From the NCBI GenBank assembly GCA_025360715.1, contig JANYBS010000096.1, positions 1-59,828 on the forward strand: a stretch of DNA of 59,828 bases. The letters run 5' to 3'. A model generated the notes under the pieces. The model worked only from the letters and a program-made list of their open reading frames with translations, did no database searches and was not told the origin of the DNA. Source of the DNA: Candidatus Eiseniibacteriota bacterium (GTDB lineage Bacteria > Eisenbacteria > RBG-16-71-46). The position numbers were made by a program, and so were the translations under genes. Below are positions 1-8,488 of the stretch, one piece after another. Each line of letters starts with the position of its first letter. Positions within the stretch are counted from its first letter, which is position 1.

Positions 1-462
1 GACGTGGTCAAGCTCGTGCGCCAGCTCACGTATGACGAGACCAAGGCCCGGCTTGCCGCGGTGCACGCGTACGTGAAGACGATCCCCAGTGCGAACGGCA
101 AGTGGGCGACCGCGGGTTTCTGCTGGGGTGGCGGCCGCAGCTTCCAGACCGCTTGCGAGAGCGACGCACCGCAGGCCGCGGTCGTGTTCTACGGCGTCTC
201 GCCCGACAGCGCGGCGCTGCTGAAACTGCACGCGCCGGTACTCGGCAACTACGGCGGCGATGACGCGCGCGTGACATCGACGATCGCGCCCGCGCAGAGC
301 GTGCTCAAGGCCGTGAAAGGCTCACGTTACGAGCCGAACGTGTACGACGGTGCGGGCCACGGCTTCCTTCGCGATCAGGCAGGGCGCGATGGCGCGAACC
401 TCAAGGCCACGCAGAGGGCGTGGCCAAAGACGATCGAGTTCCTGCGCAAGAAACTCAAGTAG
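1..462 (+). CDS. dienelactone hydrolase family protein (5' truncated)
   Basis: Alpha/beta-hydrolase of the dienelactone hydrolase family. The reading frame is open from base 1, so the N-terminal part lies outside the window; about 153 residues remain of a family usually 230-290 long. The nucleophile elbow GFCWGG places the catalytic Cys near residue 40. The GGDD segment supplies the likely Asp and GAGHGF near the C-terminus the His, giving a complete Cys-Asp-His triad. DLH enzymes cleave lactones or related esters; the substrate here cannot be told. A GTG at base 4 could be read as a start, but the missing N-terminal beta strands argue for truncation. Confidence 0.85.
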   Translation, partial: DVVKLVRQLTYDETKARLAAVHAYVKTIPSANGKWATAGFCWGGGRSFQTACESDAPQAAVVFYGVSPDSAALLKLHAPVLGNYGGDDARVTSTIAPAQSVLKAVKGSRYEPNVYDGAGHGFLRDQAGRDGANLKATQRAWPKTIEFLRKKLK

Positions 463-567
463 CTGTCAGGTTGTTCGCAGATCGGGCGGCGCGCGGTCAC
501 ACCGTGCGCCGCTTCGCGTTCTGGTGACGGTGCAAGGCCGCGCCTGCCACGTTCACCGGAGGATCCG

Positions 568-1125
568 ATGCCCCGATTCCTGATTGCAAGCTTGTTGCTG
601 CTCGCGCTGGCCCAGCCGGTCCGCGCTGCCGGGCCGACTTACGCGGAGGACCGCGCTTGGCTGCGCGACCTGGGCCCAGCGCCCGAACTCACCGGCATCA
701 CGGGCTGGATCAACACGCCGCCTGCGTCGCTGAAGGCCCTGCGTGGCAAGGTCGTGCTCGTGAAGTTCTGGACGTTCGCATGCATCAATTGCAAGCACAC
801 GCTGCCCGCCACGCAGGCGTGGTACGACCGCTATCACGACAGGGGCTTCGAGATCGTCTCGGTACACACGCCCGAACTCGACGAAGAGCGCGTGCCAGCG
901 AACGTGGCGGCCGCGGTGAAGCGCGATCACATCACCTACCCCGTGGCACTCGACCGCGACTTCGCCACCTGGAACGCCTACGGTAACCGCTACTGGCCCG
1001 CCGCCTACCTGATCGACGCCCGCGGCCACATCCGTTTCGTGCACTTCGGCGAAGGCGCCTACGACCAGATCGATCATGCGATCGACGTGCTGCTGGCGGA
1101 GGCGAAGGTACCGGCGGGCAAGTAG
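568..1125 (+). CDS. secreted thioredoxin-fold protein, DipZ-like, with CINC motif
   Basis: Predicted exported thioredoxin/redoxin-fold protein of 185 residues. A signal peptide covers about residues 1-20 (basic start, Leu-rich core, VRAAG). The fold begins with VVLVKFWTFACINCKHTLP, so the redox pair is C-I-N-C rather than the usual C-[GP]-[PH]-C. That motif and the following VSVHTPELDEE stretch resemble the C-terminal thioredoxin domain of DipZ/CcdA-type proteins, but no CcdA membrane part is present. The likely role is periplasmic thiol-disulfide exchange. The ATG is supported by GGAGG 5 bases upstream. The gene stands alone, 105 bases after the preceding stop. Confidence 0.8.
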   Translation: MPRFLIASLLLLALAQPVRAAGPTYAEDRAWLRDLGPAPELTGITGWINTPPASLKALRGKVVLVKFWTFACINCKHTLPATQAWYDRYHDRGFEIVSVHTPELDEERVPANVAAAVKRDHITYPVALDRDFATWNAYGNRYWPAAYLIDARGHIRFVHFGEGAYDQIDHAIDVLLAEAKVPAGK

Positions 1126-1469
1126 TCCGCACCGGCGACTGCGGCGGTAAGAGCACGCAAGTCATGACGACGCCGGGCCTCGCCGCGTGTCCGCGAGCCC
1201 GGCGTACCTCGAAGCAGTCCGGCCGATCGGCTGTGGCTCGTAGAGAGCCATGGGTGTCAGCCCTGGCGCACCGGCATGCGACGAATGCGAAGGAGAGGAC
1301 CCGCGGCGGATCACTTCGCTTGGAAAGCCACCGGTGGGCCGGTTGCCCGCTTCTCCCACCGTGGGCCGACCACCAGGGTCATCCCTCGTGCAAGTACTCT
1401 ACGCGGGGCGCATGGCGCCGGCGTGACAGGGCTGTTACCGGCGGTTGAATTCCGGAGCGTTCCGCCCGG
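1126..1469. other. 344-bp convergent intergenic region rich in hairpins, no gene recognised
   Basis: This gap lies between two convergent genes. It holds a strong interrupted hairpin (1171-1183 with 1193-1204; the CGCCGGG and CTCGC arms pair, with one bulged C) that may terminate the upstream gene, although no T-run follows. Further inverted repeats continue to about 1420, for example GGCTC/GAGCC around 1241-1257 and CCACCGGTGG near 1330. Reading frames inside it have no recognisable protein similarity. I compared it by eye with RNase P, tmRNA, 6S, SRP, 5S rRNA and several riboswitch cores on both strands and found no match. An unidentified structured RNA is possible. Confidence 0.3.
1171..1204 (+). 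terminator. strong GC hairpin after the thioredoxin-like gene
   Basis: CGCCGGG (1171-1177) pairs with CCCGGCG (1198-1204), and CTCGC (1179-1183) with GCGAG (1193-1197), around a 9-base loop with one bulged base. It lies 46 bases after the stop at 1125. There is no T-tract, so intrinsic termination is uncertain. Confidence 0.4.
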
Positions 1470-2036
1470 TCAGCGGACGCCGCCAGTCTGGCTCACCGCG
1501 CGTAATACGGAGTACAGATCCTTCCAGCTCGTTTCGCTGTACGGACCGCTGCTCTGCCAGGCCAGCCGGCCACCGCTGTCGAGCACCACGAGCACCGTCT
1601 GCTTGGGGTGATCCAAGCCGAGCCGCTTCTGCCACAGGCCGGCATCGCGATAGAGCGGCATCACGTGCGCTTGAAGATCTGCCGGCGTGCCGCCGCGCAT
1701 GCTGCCAGTGATCATCCCGGCGAAGAGCCGGCCGCCGGAGCCCACCATAGGCATCTCGAAGAAATCGAAGCTCGAATCCGCGCGCCAGACCTGATGCACC
1801 TGCGTGGTCCACTTCTTCACGTCGTCGCGCGAGTCCTTCACGAACCCCATCAACAACAACACCGGCCGGTGATGACCGCCGGGAACGATCACCGCGCGGT
1901 CGTCGAGCGTGCGGGCCGCGATCGCCGGGAACGCATCGCCCACGCGCAGCCGCGCCTCGGCGCCCGCGTGTGCGATCGCCACGACGAACAGCAGGAGAGC
2001 TGCCGACAGTGCGATACGAAGACGGTGCGGATGCAT
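1470..2036 (-). CDS. secreted thioredoxin-fold protein lacking cysteines (ATP10/redoxin-like)
   Basis: Predicted exported protein of 188 residues with a signal peptide (about 1-24, ending AIAHAGA). The RVGDAFPAI..TLDD opening and the VLLLMGFVKDSRDDVKKW and TVLVVLDSGGRLAWQSSGPYS segments fit a redoxin/thioredoxin fold, with similarity in style to the ATP10 mitochondrial assembly-factor family. There is no cysteine anywhere in the protein, so it cannot be a thiol oxidoreductase and is more likely a chaperone or assembly factor. It is the second gene after the symporter on this strand (25 bases apart) and may be co-transcribed with it. The family assignment is tentative. Confidence 0.6.
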   Translation of the reverse strand: MHPHRLRIALSAALLLFVVAIAHAGAEARLRVGDAFPAIAARTLDDRAVIVPGGHHRPVLLLMGFVKDSRDDVKKWTTQVHQVWRADSSFDFFEMPMVGSGGRLFAGMITGSMRGGTPADLQAHVMPLYRDAGLWQKRLGLDHPKQTVLVVLDSGGRLAWQSSGPYSETSWKDLYSVLRAVSQTGGVR

Positions 2037-2061
2037 GATCCCTCCGTGAATCGGTCGTCCA

Positions 2062-3315
2062 TCAGGGTTTGAACGCGCGCGCCTTCTCGTCGTCGAACAC
2101 GCCTTCCCAGCGCGCCACCACCACGGTCGCCAGGCAGTTGCCGAGCAGGTTCACCGACGTACGCGCCATGTCCATGAGTTCGTCGATGCCGAAGATCATC
2201 GCCACGCCGATCGCTCCATAGGGCGCGGGCAGAAACGCATTCACCGTAGCAATCAGGATCACGAGCGATGCGCGCGGCACCGCGGCGACGCCCTTGGACG
2301 TGACCATGAGCGTGAGCATCATCGCCAGCTGCTGGGCGAGCGGCACGTGGAAACCGGGAACCGTCGAAGCACACGCCTGGGCGATGAAGATGGACGCCAT
2401 CGACAGATAAAGCGTCGTGCCATCCAGGTTGAAGCTGTAGCCCGCCGGCATGACGAAGCTCACGACGCGCTTGGGCACGCCGAAGCGCTCCATCGCTTCC
2501 ATCGCCTTGGGCAGCGCGCTCTCGCTGCTGGTGGTGACGAAGGCGAGCGTGAACGGTTCGCGCACCGCCGCAAGGAACCCGCGCAGCGGCAGGCGGATGA
2601 TCATCGCCACGGCTCCGAAGACGAAGACCACGAAGAGCAGAAGGGCCAGGTAAAGAGACCCGACGAGCAGGCCCAGGTTCTTGAGCACGTCCAACCCCTG
2701 ATGCCCGATCGTGACCGCCATGGCCGCGCCAACACCAAGCGGCGCCATGAGCATGACGTAGCCGGTGAAGCGGAACATGACCTGGCTCACGCTCTCACAC
2801 AGTGCCACCACCGGCGCGCCCTTGCCGCCCACGGCAGCGGTCGCGATCCCGAACACCACCGCGAACGCCACGACCTGCAGTACGTCGCCGCGCGCCATGG
2901 CGTCGACCAAGCTGGCAGGGAACACATGCACGAGCGTCTCGATGAGCGTGCTGGGATGGTTCTGCGTGACCTGTCCGAGCACACCGGGGTCGCCTTGCAA
3001 GTGAATGCCGGCGCCGGGCTGGATCACGTTCACGACGAGCAGGCCGATGAAGAGCGCGAGCGTCGTGACCACTTCAAAATAGAGCAGCGACTTCCAGCCC
3101 ATGCGGCCCACCTGCATCAGGTCGCCGCCACCGGCGATGCCCACCACGACCGTCGAGAACACCAGCGGCGCGATGATGGACTTGATCAGGTGCAGGAAGA
3201 TGTCGCGGATCCACCCGAGCTTCGTGGCGTGGCCCGGGTCCAAGTAGCCGAAAGCCGCGCCCAGCACGAGACCGAGCAGGATCATCTGGGTGAGCGAGGG
3301 CCGGCGCAGGTTCAT
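2062..3315 (-). CDS. dicarboxylate/amino acid:cation symporter (DctA/GltP family)
   Basis: Inner-membrane secondary transporter of the DAACS family, moving C4-dicarboxylates or acidic amino acids with H+ or Na+. About 417 residues, the usual length. Eight or more hydrophobic segments are visible. Family hallmarks are present: the serine-rich reentrant loop (TTSSESALPKAMEAMERFGVP), the GYSFNLDGTTLY motif, and the late MVTSKGVAAVPRASLV segment. An in-frame ATG lies 48 bases further upstream (3363), but the ATG at 3315 begins the normal family N-terminus and has GGAG 10 bases before it, so I chose it. Substrate specificity between glutamate and dicarboxylate cannot be set by eye. Confidence 0.93.
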   Translation of the reverse strand: MNLRRPSLTQMILLGLVLGAAFGYLDPGHATKLGWIRDIFLHLIKSIIAPLVFSTVVVGIAGGGDLMQVGRMGWKSLLYFEVVTTLALFIGLLVVNVIQPGAGIHLQGDPGVLGQVTQNHPSTLIETLVHVFPASLVDAMARGDVLQVVAFAVVFGIATAAVGGKGAPVVALCESVSQVMFRFTGYVMLMAPLGVGAAMAVTIGHQGLDVLKNLGLLVGSLYLALLLFVVFVFGAVAMIIRLPLRGFLAAVREPFTLAFVTTSSESALPKAMEAMERFGVPKRVVSFVMPAGYSFNLDGTTLYLSMASIFIAQACASTVPGFHVPLAQQLAMMLTLMVTSKGVAAVPRASLVILIATVNAFLPAPYGAIGVAMIFGIDELMDMARTSVNLLGNCLATVVVARWEGVFDDEKARAFKP

Positions 3316-3648
3316 GTATGGGGGGCTCCGGTGGGTCCATGGGCGTGAGATGAGACGCGACACGCCAATCTAGCCTACGGCCGCGCCTGCGTCATGGCTT
3401 CGCCGCGTCCGCGGGGCGTGGGGCATGCGCCCCAACCCCCCGAAGGGACACGGGTGCGTTTCCCCTTTCGGCGCTGTGATACCGGCCGGCACCGCGCATC
3501 GCAAAGCGCACGAACCGGCCTCGGCGCCGCTGCCGGCGCGGTCGCGCGCATGCCGCGCCAACCGCCCGAGGGACTCGGCACGCGCGATGCAATAGCTACT
3601 CCTTCACGCAGCGTCGCACGAAATCCCACTCTTTCTCGGAGGTCTCGC

Positions 3649-4092
3649 ATGTCGGTCCGCAATGAACGTGGCTTCACCCTCATCGAGCTCATGATCGTGG
3701 TCGTCGTGATCGGTATCCTTGCCGCCATCGCGATCCCGAACTTCATCGCGATGCAGAACCGGGCGAAGGAAGGCAGCACGAAGGCGAACATGCACACGTT
3801 CCAGCTGAGCGCCGAGGACTACGCGACGCAGAACGACGGTGCCTATGCGGACGACGCGGCGACTGTCGCGAACCTGCTGCCCGCGGGCGGCGCGAACTAC
3901 AAGAACCCGTTCACGCTCAACACCACGAACGCGTGGGAGGATCGCGCGGACTTCACGACCGACCCTTCCGCCACGTCGGGTGTCGTGAGCTACGGCGACT
4001 CCGCCGGCGTGAGCTACAACATCAAGGCTGTCGGCAAAGACACGAACGGCGCGAACTTCCCGCTGCCGCTGGTGCTGGGTACGTCAGACTGA
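3649..4092 (+). CDS. type IV pilin-like protein (prepilin N-methylation motif)
   Basis: 147-residue type IVa pilin or pseudopilin. The N-terminus has a short basic leader and the prepilin peptidase site ERGFTLIELMIVVVVIGILAA, with cleavage expected between G and F and the invariant Glu at +5. A hydrophobic helix follows, then a small soluble head with a YATQNDGAYADD segment as in other major pilin subunits. The longer open frame upstream is discarded because this ATG has GGAGG 6 bases before it and starts the canonical leader. No other pilus gene is nearby, so the assembly machinery must be encoded elsewhere. A terminator follows at once. Confidence 0.92.
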   Translation: MSVRNERGFTLIELMIVVVVIGILAAIAIPNFIAMQNRAKEGSTKANMHTFQLSAEDYATQNDGAYADDAATVANLLPAGGANYKNPFTLNTTNAWEDRADFTTDPSATSGVVSYGDSAGVSYNIKAVGKDTNGANFPLPLVLGTSD

Positions 4093-4117
4093 CGCACTCC
4101 AGAAAAGACCAATGAGA

Positions 4118-4150
4118 AGACGCCGGACGCCACCCGCGCCCGGCGTCTTT
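4118..4150 (+). terminator. rho-independent terminator after the pilin gene
   Basis: AGACGCCGG (4118-4126) pairs perfectly with CCGGCGTCT (4140-4148) around a 13-base loop and runs into TTT. It sits 26 bases after the pilin stop and just before the end of the minus-strand phosphatase gene. Confidence 0.8.
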
Positions 4151-4155
4151 CGTCA

Positions 4156-4851
4156 TCACTCCTCGGTGGGGTCCCACCAGGGCGAGAGCCTGGCGCCCGG
4201 CTCGCCGGGGATCGCCAGGCCCGCATCGGAATAGTGCGAGGTGTCATTGAAGAGCGAGAGCCGCGAGCGTGTGGCGCCGCGCAGATCCACGATGTTGAGC
4301 GCCGCGGGGCTCTGGTCCAGGTTGTCGCGGTAGCGCCGCGGATCGAATCCCAGCAGCGAGCTGAGCAACAGCCGGATCGTCGCCTTGTGCGAGACGATCA
4401 GCACCTTCTCGCCGGGGTGCGCGCGAACGATCTCGAGGAACGCCGGCAGCGCGCGCGCCGTCACCGCAAGGCCGCTCTCTCCGCCTTGAGGAGCGAACGT
4501 GAACGGGTCTTCATCCCAAGCGGTCATCTCGTCGGGAAAGCGCTCCTCGACCTCGTGGCGCGTGAGCTGCTCCCAGCGCCCGTGCGAGATCTCGCGCAGG
4601 CCGTCGCGCGTCTGAACGGCCAGTCGGTGCGGCGCAGCCAGGATGCTCGCCGTCTCGACCGTGCGAGCGAGCGGCGAGGCGTAGACCGCACTCACTTGCT
4701 CGCGCGCAAGCCGCGCCGAGAGCCGGCGCGCCTGTTCGCGGCCGTCATCGGAGAGCAGCACATCGGTGGCGCCGGCGAAACGATCCTCGGCGGTGAGCAC
4801 CGTGGCGCCGTGGCGAACGAGGAACACGCGGGTGGTCGGCACATCGGTCAT
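4156..4851 (-). CDS. histidine phosphatase family protein (phosphoglycerate mutase-like)
   Basis: 231-residue member of the histidine phosphatase superfamily. The catalytic signature VFLVRHGAT near residue 10 carries the phospho-accepting His. The second half supplies the conserved SPLARTVETA and LIVSHKATIR elements, whose His completes the active site, and the acid-base Glu lies in LREISHGRWE. This resembles cofactor-dependent phosphoglycerate mutase, alpha-ribazole phosphatase (CobC) and broad-specificity GpmB-type enzymes; no cobalamin genes are near, so the substrate is open. The chosen ATG matches the family start; a longer in-frame upstream stretch is probably untranslated. Confidence 0.88.
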   Translation of the reverse strand: MTDVPTTRVFLVRHGATVLTAEDRFAGATDVLLSDDGREQARRLSARLAREQVSAVYASPLARTVETASILAAPHRLAVQTRDGLREISHGRWEQLTRHEVEERFPDEMTAWDEDPFTFAPQGGESGLAVTARALPAFLEIVRAHPGEKVLIVSHKATIRLLLSSLLGFDPRRYRDNLDQSPAALNIVDLRGATRSRLSLFNDTSHYSDAGLAIPGEPGARLSPWWDPTEE

Positions 4852-4927
4852 CCATGACCTCGCTGGCGGATGGGACGGCGATCGGGGTAGGTGCTTGCGC
4901 AGCCGCGCCGCGCGAGCTCGCAGCTTA

Positions 4928-5305
4928 CTACGCGACCGCCCGCTCGCGCAGCGTGCCGGCCGCCCCATGCGCCAGCAACACGGCGGCCAAGACGACCGTG
5001 TAACCTTCGAAGTGGGCGGCATCGGCGCGCAGCGCGAGCGCCAGGCCGGCCACCCCGGCCGCAAGTGCGAGGGCCGAGGCCGCGGTGGCGACGGCGCCCA
5101 ATACCCGCGAGTGCGCCGCGATGGAAGCCAGCGAGAGCACAGCGTGCGCCGCGAATGCCGAGGCGATGCCCGTCCAGAGCGGCACATGCGCAGGGTCCCG
5201 CGCAGGCAATACGAACAGGACCACCGAGAACAGCCACAGCGACGCACCCAGCGACAACAGGGCGAGCGGCGCGAACGAGGCGGATGCGAAACGGCGCAAG
5301 GTCAT
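4928..5305 (-). CDS. small hypothetical membrane protein, four predicted TM segments
   Basis: 125-residue hydrophobic protein, Ala/Leu rich, with about four membrane-spanning segments (residues roughly 8-35, 42-62, 66-88 and 95-118) and short loops. No family is recognised. The start was placed at the ATG with a very good ribosome site (GAGGAGG, 5 bases away); the open frame continues upstream but without signal. It lies 76 bases upstream of the histidine phosphatase on the same strand and may be transcribed with it. Confidence 0.6.
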   Translation of the reverse strand: MTLRRFASASFAPLALLSLGASLWLFSVVLFVLPARDPAHVPLWTGIASAFAAHAVLSLASIAAHSRVLGAVATAASALALAAGVAGLALALRADAAHFEGYTVVLAAVLLAHGAAGTLRERAVA

Positions 5306-5472
5306 GAAGCCTCCTCTGGCCTGCCTGGGAACGGAACCACGGAAGCATAACGGTAGTGGCGATCCAGACGGTGTGAAATCCACCTGCGCGCCCCTGCATC
5401 CTTGATACGGCATTGGCGCTCGAGCATCACAAGCCATCATATTCGCCGTCCACCTCTGACGCGGAGACCTGA

Positions 5473-7869
5473 TTGCGCAGCCTGCTGCTTCTTGCCGCCC
5501 TCCTGATATCCGGCCTATCGCCCTCGCCCTCTTACGCCGGCGGCGGCACCATCCGCGGACGTGTGCTCTCGGCACTGAGCCATGAGCCACTCGCCTATGC
5601 CGACGTCACGATACCTGCCGCCCAGCGCGGCACCCGCGCGGCCGACGACGGCACGTTCACGCTCACGGACCTGGCGCCGGGCCGCTATAACGTGCAGGTG
5701 AACCTGCTGGGCTACAAGCGTCTGACGCTCTTCGAGCTCGACGTGACGAACGTCCTGCCAGTCACGCTCGAGGTGCTCATGGATGAGGACGTCGTGAAGA
5801 CGGACTCGGTCAGCGTGACCGCTTCGCCCTTCCGCCGCACGGCCGAAAGCCCGGTCAGCGTCCGCAGTATCGGCGAGTCCGAGATCCAGCGCTTCCCGGG
5901 CGGCGACCGCGACATCTCGAAGGTGCTGCAGGGGCAGCCGGGTGTGGCGCCGGGCGTGAGCTTTCGCAACGACATCATCGTACGCGGCGGCGCGCCCAAC
6001 GAGAACCGCTTCTTCCTGGACGGCATCGAGGTGCCGAACATCAATCACTTCGCCACGCAAGGCTCCTCGGGCGGCCCGGTGGGCATGATCGACGTGGCTT
6101 TCATCCGCGACGTCGACCTGTTCACCAGCGCCTTCCCGGCGGCGCGCGGCAATGCGCTCAGCTCCGTGCTCGACTTCAGGATGAAAGACGGCAACTCCCA
6201 GCGGGCCGTGCGCAAGTTCACCGTGGGTGCCTCGGATGCCGCACTCGCGTGGGACGGTCCTCTGGGCCGCAACACGACCGGCATCGTCTCGTTACGCCGG
6301 TCGTATCTGCAATTCGTCTTCAAGCTGCTCGACCTGCCGTTCCTGCCCACGTACAACGACCTGCAGTTCAAGACGCGCACGCGTCTGGGCGCGCATGACG
6401 AAGTGGAACTGCTGGGGCTGGGCGCGATCGACCGCTTCAAGCTCAACCCCGGCGCGAAGCCCACGGAGCTCAACCAGTACCTTCTGGGCAACATACCCGT
6501 CTCGCCGCAGTGGAGCTATTCCGCGGGCGGTGCGTGGCGGCACTTCGAGGCCGATGGCGTGCGCACGCTCACGGTGAGCCGCAACCAGCTCGACAATCGC
6601 GCGTACAAGTACAAGGGCAACGACGAGTCCAGCCGCGCCAACCTGTTGCTCGACTACCGCTCGCGCGAGACTGAACACAAACTGCGGCTCGAGCAGACCA
6701 AGGCGGTGGGCGCGATGCGGCTCTCGGGCGGCGTGTCGGCCGAGGCGGCCGAGTACACGAACTCCACGTACGAACAGACGGTCACGCCGTCGGGGCTGCT
6801 GGTGGTGGACTTCGCGTCCAAGCTCAGGCTCGCGCGCTACGCGTTGTTCGCTCAAGCCAGCCGCAGCTTCGCGCGCGAGGCCCTCACGCTGTCGGCGGGC
6901 CTGCGTACGGACGCGAGCGACTACTCGCGCGAGATGAGCGATCCCGGCCGCCAGCTCTCGCCGCGGTTGGCGGCATCGCTGCGAGTGGCGCCGCGGCTCA
7001 CGCTCAACGCAAGCGTCGGCCGCTATTTTCAGCTGCCCGCTTACACGGTGCTGGGCTATCGCGACTCGAACGGCGTGCTGGCGAATCGCGCCAGCGGTAC
7101 GCGCTGGATCCGGGCCGAGCACGCTGTCGCGGGATTGGAGCTGACCGGCGCGCACGATTCGCGCGTGACGCTGGAGGGCTTCTACAAGCGCTATCATGAC
7201 TACCCGTTCTTGCTGCGCGACTCCGTGAGTCTGGCCAACCTGGGCGCGGACTTCGGCGTGATCGGCAACGCGCCGGTCGCCCCGGCGTCGCAGGGCCGCG
7301 CCTACGGCGTGGAGTTCCTCGCGCAGCAGAAGCTCTACCGGGGCTACTACGGGATCCTCGCCTACACGTTCGTGCGCAGCGAATTCACGACCCGCGGCGG
7401 CGTCTATGCGCCCTCGGCATGGGACAACCGCCACCTTTTGTCATTCACCGGCGGCAAGCGCTGGGGCAAGGGCTGGGAGCTTGGCGCGCGCTGGCGCTAC
7501 ACCGGCGGCGCGCCGTATACACCCGACAACGTGGAACTCTCGTCGCGTACCGATGTGTGGGATGCGAGCGGGCGCGGCAAGCCGGACTACGCGCGGCTCA
7601 ACACGCTGCGCGGCAGCGCGGCGCACCAGTTGGACCTGCGGCTGGATCGCTCCTGGTTCCGCGCCAACCGCACGTATACGCTCTACATCGATATACAGAA
7701 TGCGTATGGGAGCCGGCCCGAACTCAAGCCGATCCTGCTCGTGCAGCGCGATGCGAACGGGAAGCCGGTGCTGGACCCACAGCGGCCCGGGCACTACCGC
7801 ACGTACTTCATCAAGGACGACTCGGGCGGCGAGACCATCCCGACGATCGGCTTCACGATGGAGTTCTAG
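5473..7869 (+). CDS. TonB-dependent receptor with N-terminal carboxypeptidase-regulatory-like domain
   Basis: Outer-membrane receptor of 798 residues. A signal peptide (about 1-22) is followed by a CarboxypepD_reg-like beta-sandwich (about 25-110, GTIRGRVLSALSHEPLAYADV), a plug domain (about 113-230; IIVRGGAPNENRFFLDGIEVP) and a beta barrel ending in GFTMEF with the C-terminal aromatic expected for Bam-assembled proteins. The start codon is TTG at 5473; GGAG lies upstream and no ATG fits the signal peptide better. No SusD-like partner or TonB/ExbBD gene adjoins it. The ligand is unknown. The stop overlaps the tail of the convergent next gene by 17 bases. Confidence 0.92.
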   Translation: MRSLLLLAALLISGLSPSPSYAGGGTIRGRVLSALSHEPLAYADVTIPAAQRGTRAADDGTFTLTDLAPGRYNVQVNLLGYKRLTLFELDVTNVLPVTLEVLMDEDVVKTDSVSVTASPFRRTAESPVSVRSIGESEIQRFPGGDRDISKVLQGQPGVAPGVSFRNDIIVRGGAPNENRFFLDGIEVPNINHFATQGSSGGPVGMIDVAFIRDVDLFTSAFPAARGNALSSVLDFRMKDGNSQRAVRKFTVGASDAALAWDGPLGRNTTGIVSLRRSYLQFVFKLLDLPFLPTYNDLQFKTRTRLGAHDEVELLGLGAIDRFKLNPGAKPTELNQYLLGNIPVSPQWSYSAGGAWRHFEADGVRTLTVSRNQLDNRAYKYKGNDESSRANLLLDYRSRETEHKLRLEQTKAVGAMRLSGGVSAEAAEYTNSTYEQTVTPSGLLVVDFASKLRLARYALFAQASRSFAREALTLSAGLRTDASDYSREMSDPGRQLSPRLAASLRVAPRLTLNASVGRYFQLPAYTVLGYRDSNGVLANRASGTRWIRAEHAVAGLELTGAHDSRVTLEGFYKRYHDYPFLLRDSVSLANLGADFGVIGNAPVAPASQGRAYGVEFLAQQKLYRGYYGILAYTFVRSEFTTRGGVYAPSAWDNRHLLSFTGGKRWGKGWELGARWRYTGGAPYTPDNVELSSRTDVWDASGRGKPDYARLNTLRGSAAHQLDLRLDRSWFRANRTYTLYIDIQNAYGSRPELKPILLVQRDANGKPVLDPQRPGHYRTYFIKDDSGGETIPTIGFTMEF

Positions 7870-8464
7870 CCGGGAACCATGCGCTGCGGACGGCTGCGAC
7901 GAACGCCGCGAAGCGCGGTGTCTTGCGGCGCACGCCCGTGCGCGTGACGTCGCCGAACATCTCGCGGCGCAGGCCCAGCGCGACCTCCAGTTGCACCCCG
8001 GCGCCCGTGCCCCCGCGGTTACACACGTTCGCCGGATCGCGGCCGGCGAGCACGGCGTGGGCCTGGGCGGTGAAGCCAGCCGCGACGAGTGCTTCGCGCA
8101 GCCGCGAGGCCGCGGCATCGTCGCCGCCGCCCACATAGACGATGCGATCCTCGGAACTTTCGCCGTGCACGGCGAGCACGTGCGTGGCCGCAGCGAGCAT
8201 CGCGAGCAGGCGCGGCTCGTCGAACCGCGAGCTGGTCACGTGCAGCGCCGAGTTGCCAGTGCGCTTGAGTCCCTCGAACACATAGAGCGACGCTTGCGCG
8301 CCCGCGATCGAGATGGCGAGTTCGCTGCTGCCGCGCTCGATCCCGCCGCCATGGGGCGCGCATACCACGCGCTGCGGGTCGCGAGCGCGCACGGTGATCG
8401 CGAAGTCGTCGCCTTCTCGCTCACGCGCGGCCAGATGTGCGAAATCGCGATAGGTGTCGGCCAT
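7853..8464 (-). CDS. poly-gamma-glutamate hydrolase family protein
   Basis: 203-residue protein resembling the zinc-dependent poly-gamma-glutamate hydrolase family (PghP-like, PF05908), first known from Bacillus phages and YmaC/YoqZ-type proteins. The signature is the HGGGIERGSSELA segment near residue 38, with His and Glu as likely metal ligands, and the later HGESSEDRIVYVGGGDD segment (second His near residue 100). No signal peptide is seen, so it would act in the cytosol unless exported otherwise. GGAGG lies 5 bases before the ATG. It overlaps tail-to-tail with the TonB receptor. The substrate is inferred from family only. Confidence 0.75.
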   Translation of the reverse strand: MADTYRDFAHLAAREREGDDFAITVRARDPQRVVCAPHGGGIERGSSELAISIAGAQASLYVFEGLKRTGNSALHVTSSRFDEPRLLAMLAAATHVLAVHGESSEDRIVYVGGGDDAAASRLREALVAAGFTAQAHAVLAGRDPANVCNRGGTGAGVQLEVALGLRREMFGDVTRTGVRRKTPRFAAFVAAVRSAWFPARTPS

Positions 8465-8488
8465 GGCGCCTCCGGCGGCGGATAGACG

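Noticed and set aside
1126-1469. Possible RNase P, tmRNA, SRP, 5S rRNA or riboswitch
   Set aside because: Conserved cores of these RNAs were sought by eye on both strands and not found; only unassigned structure is reported.
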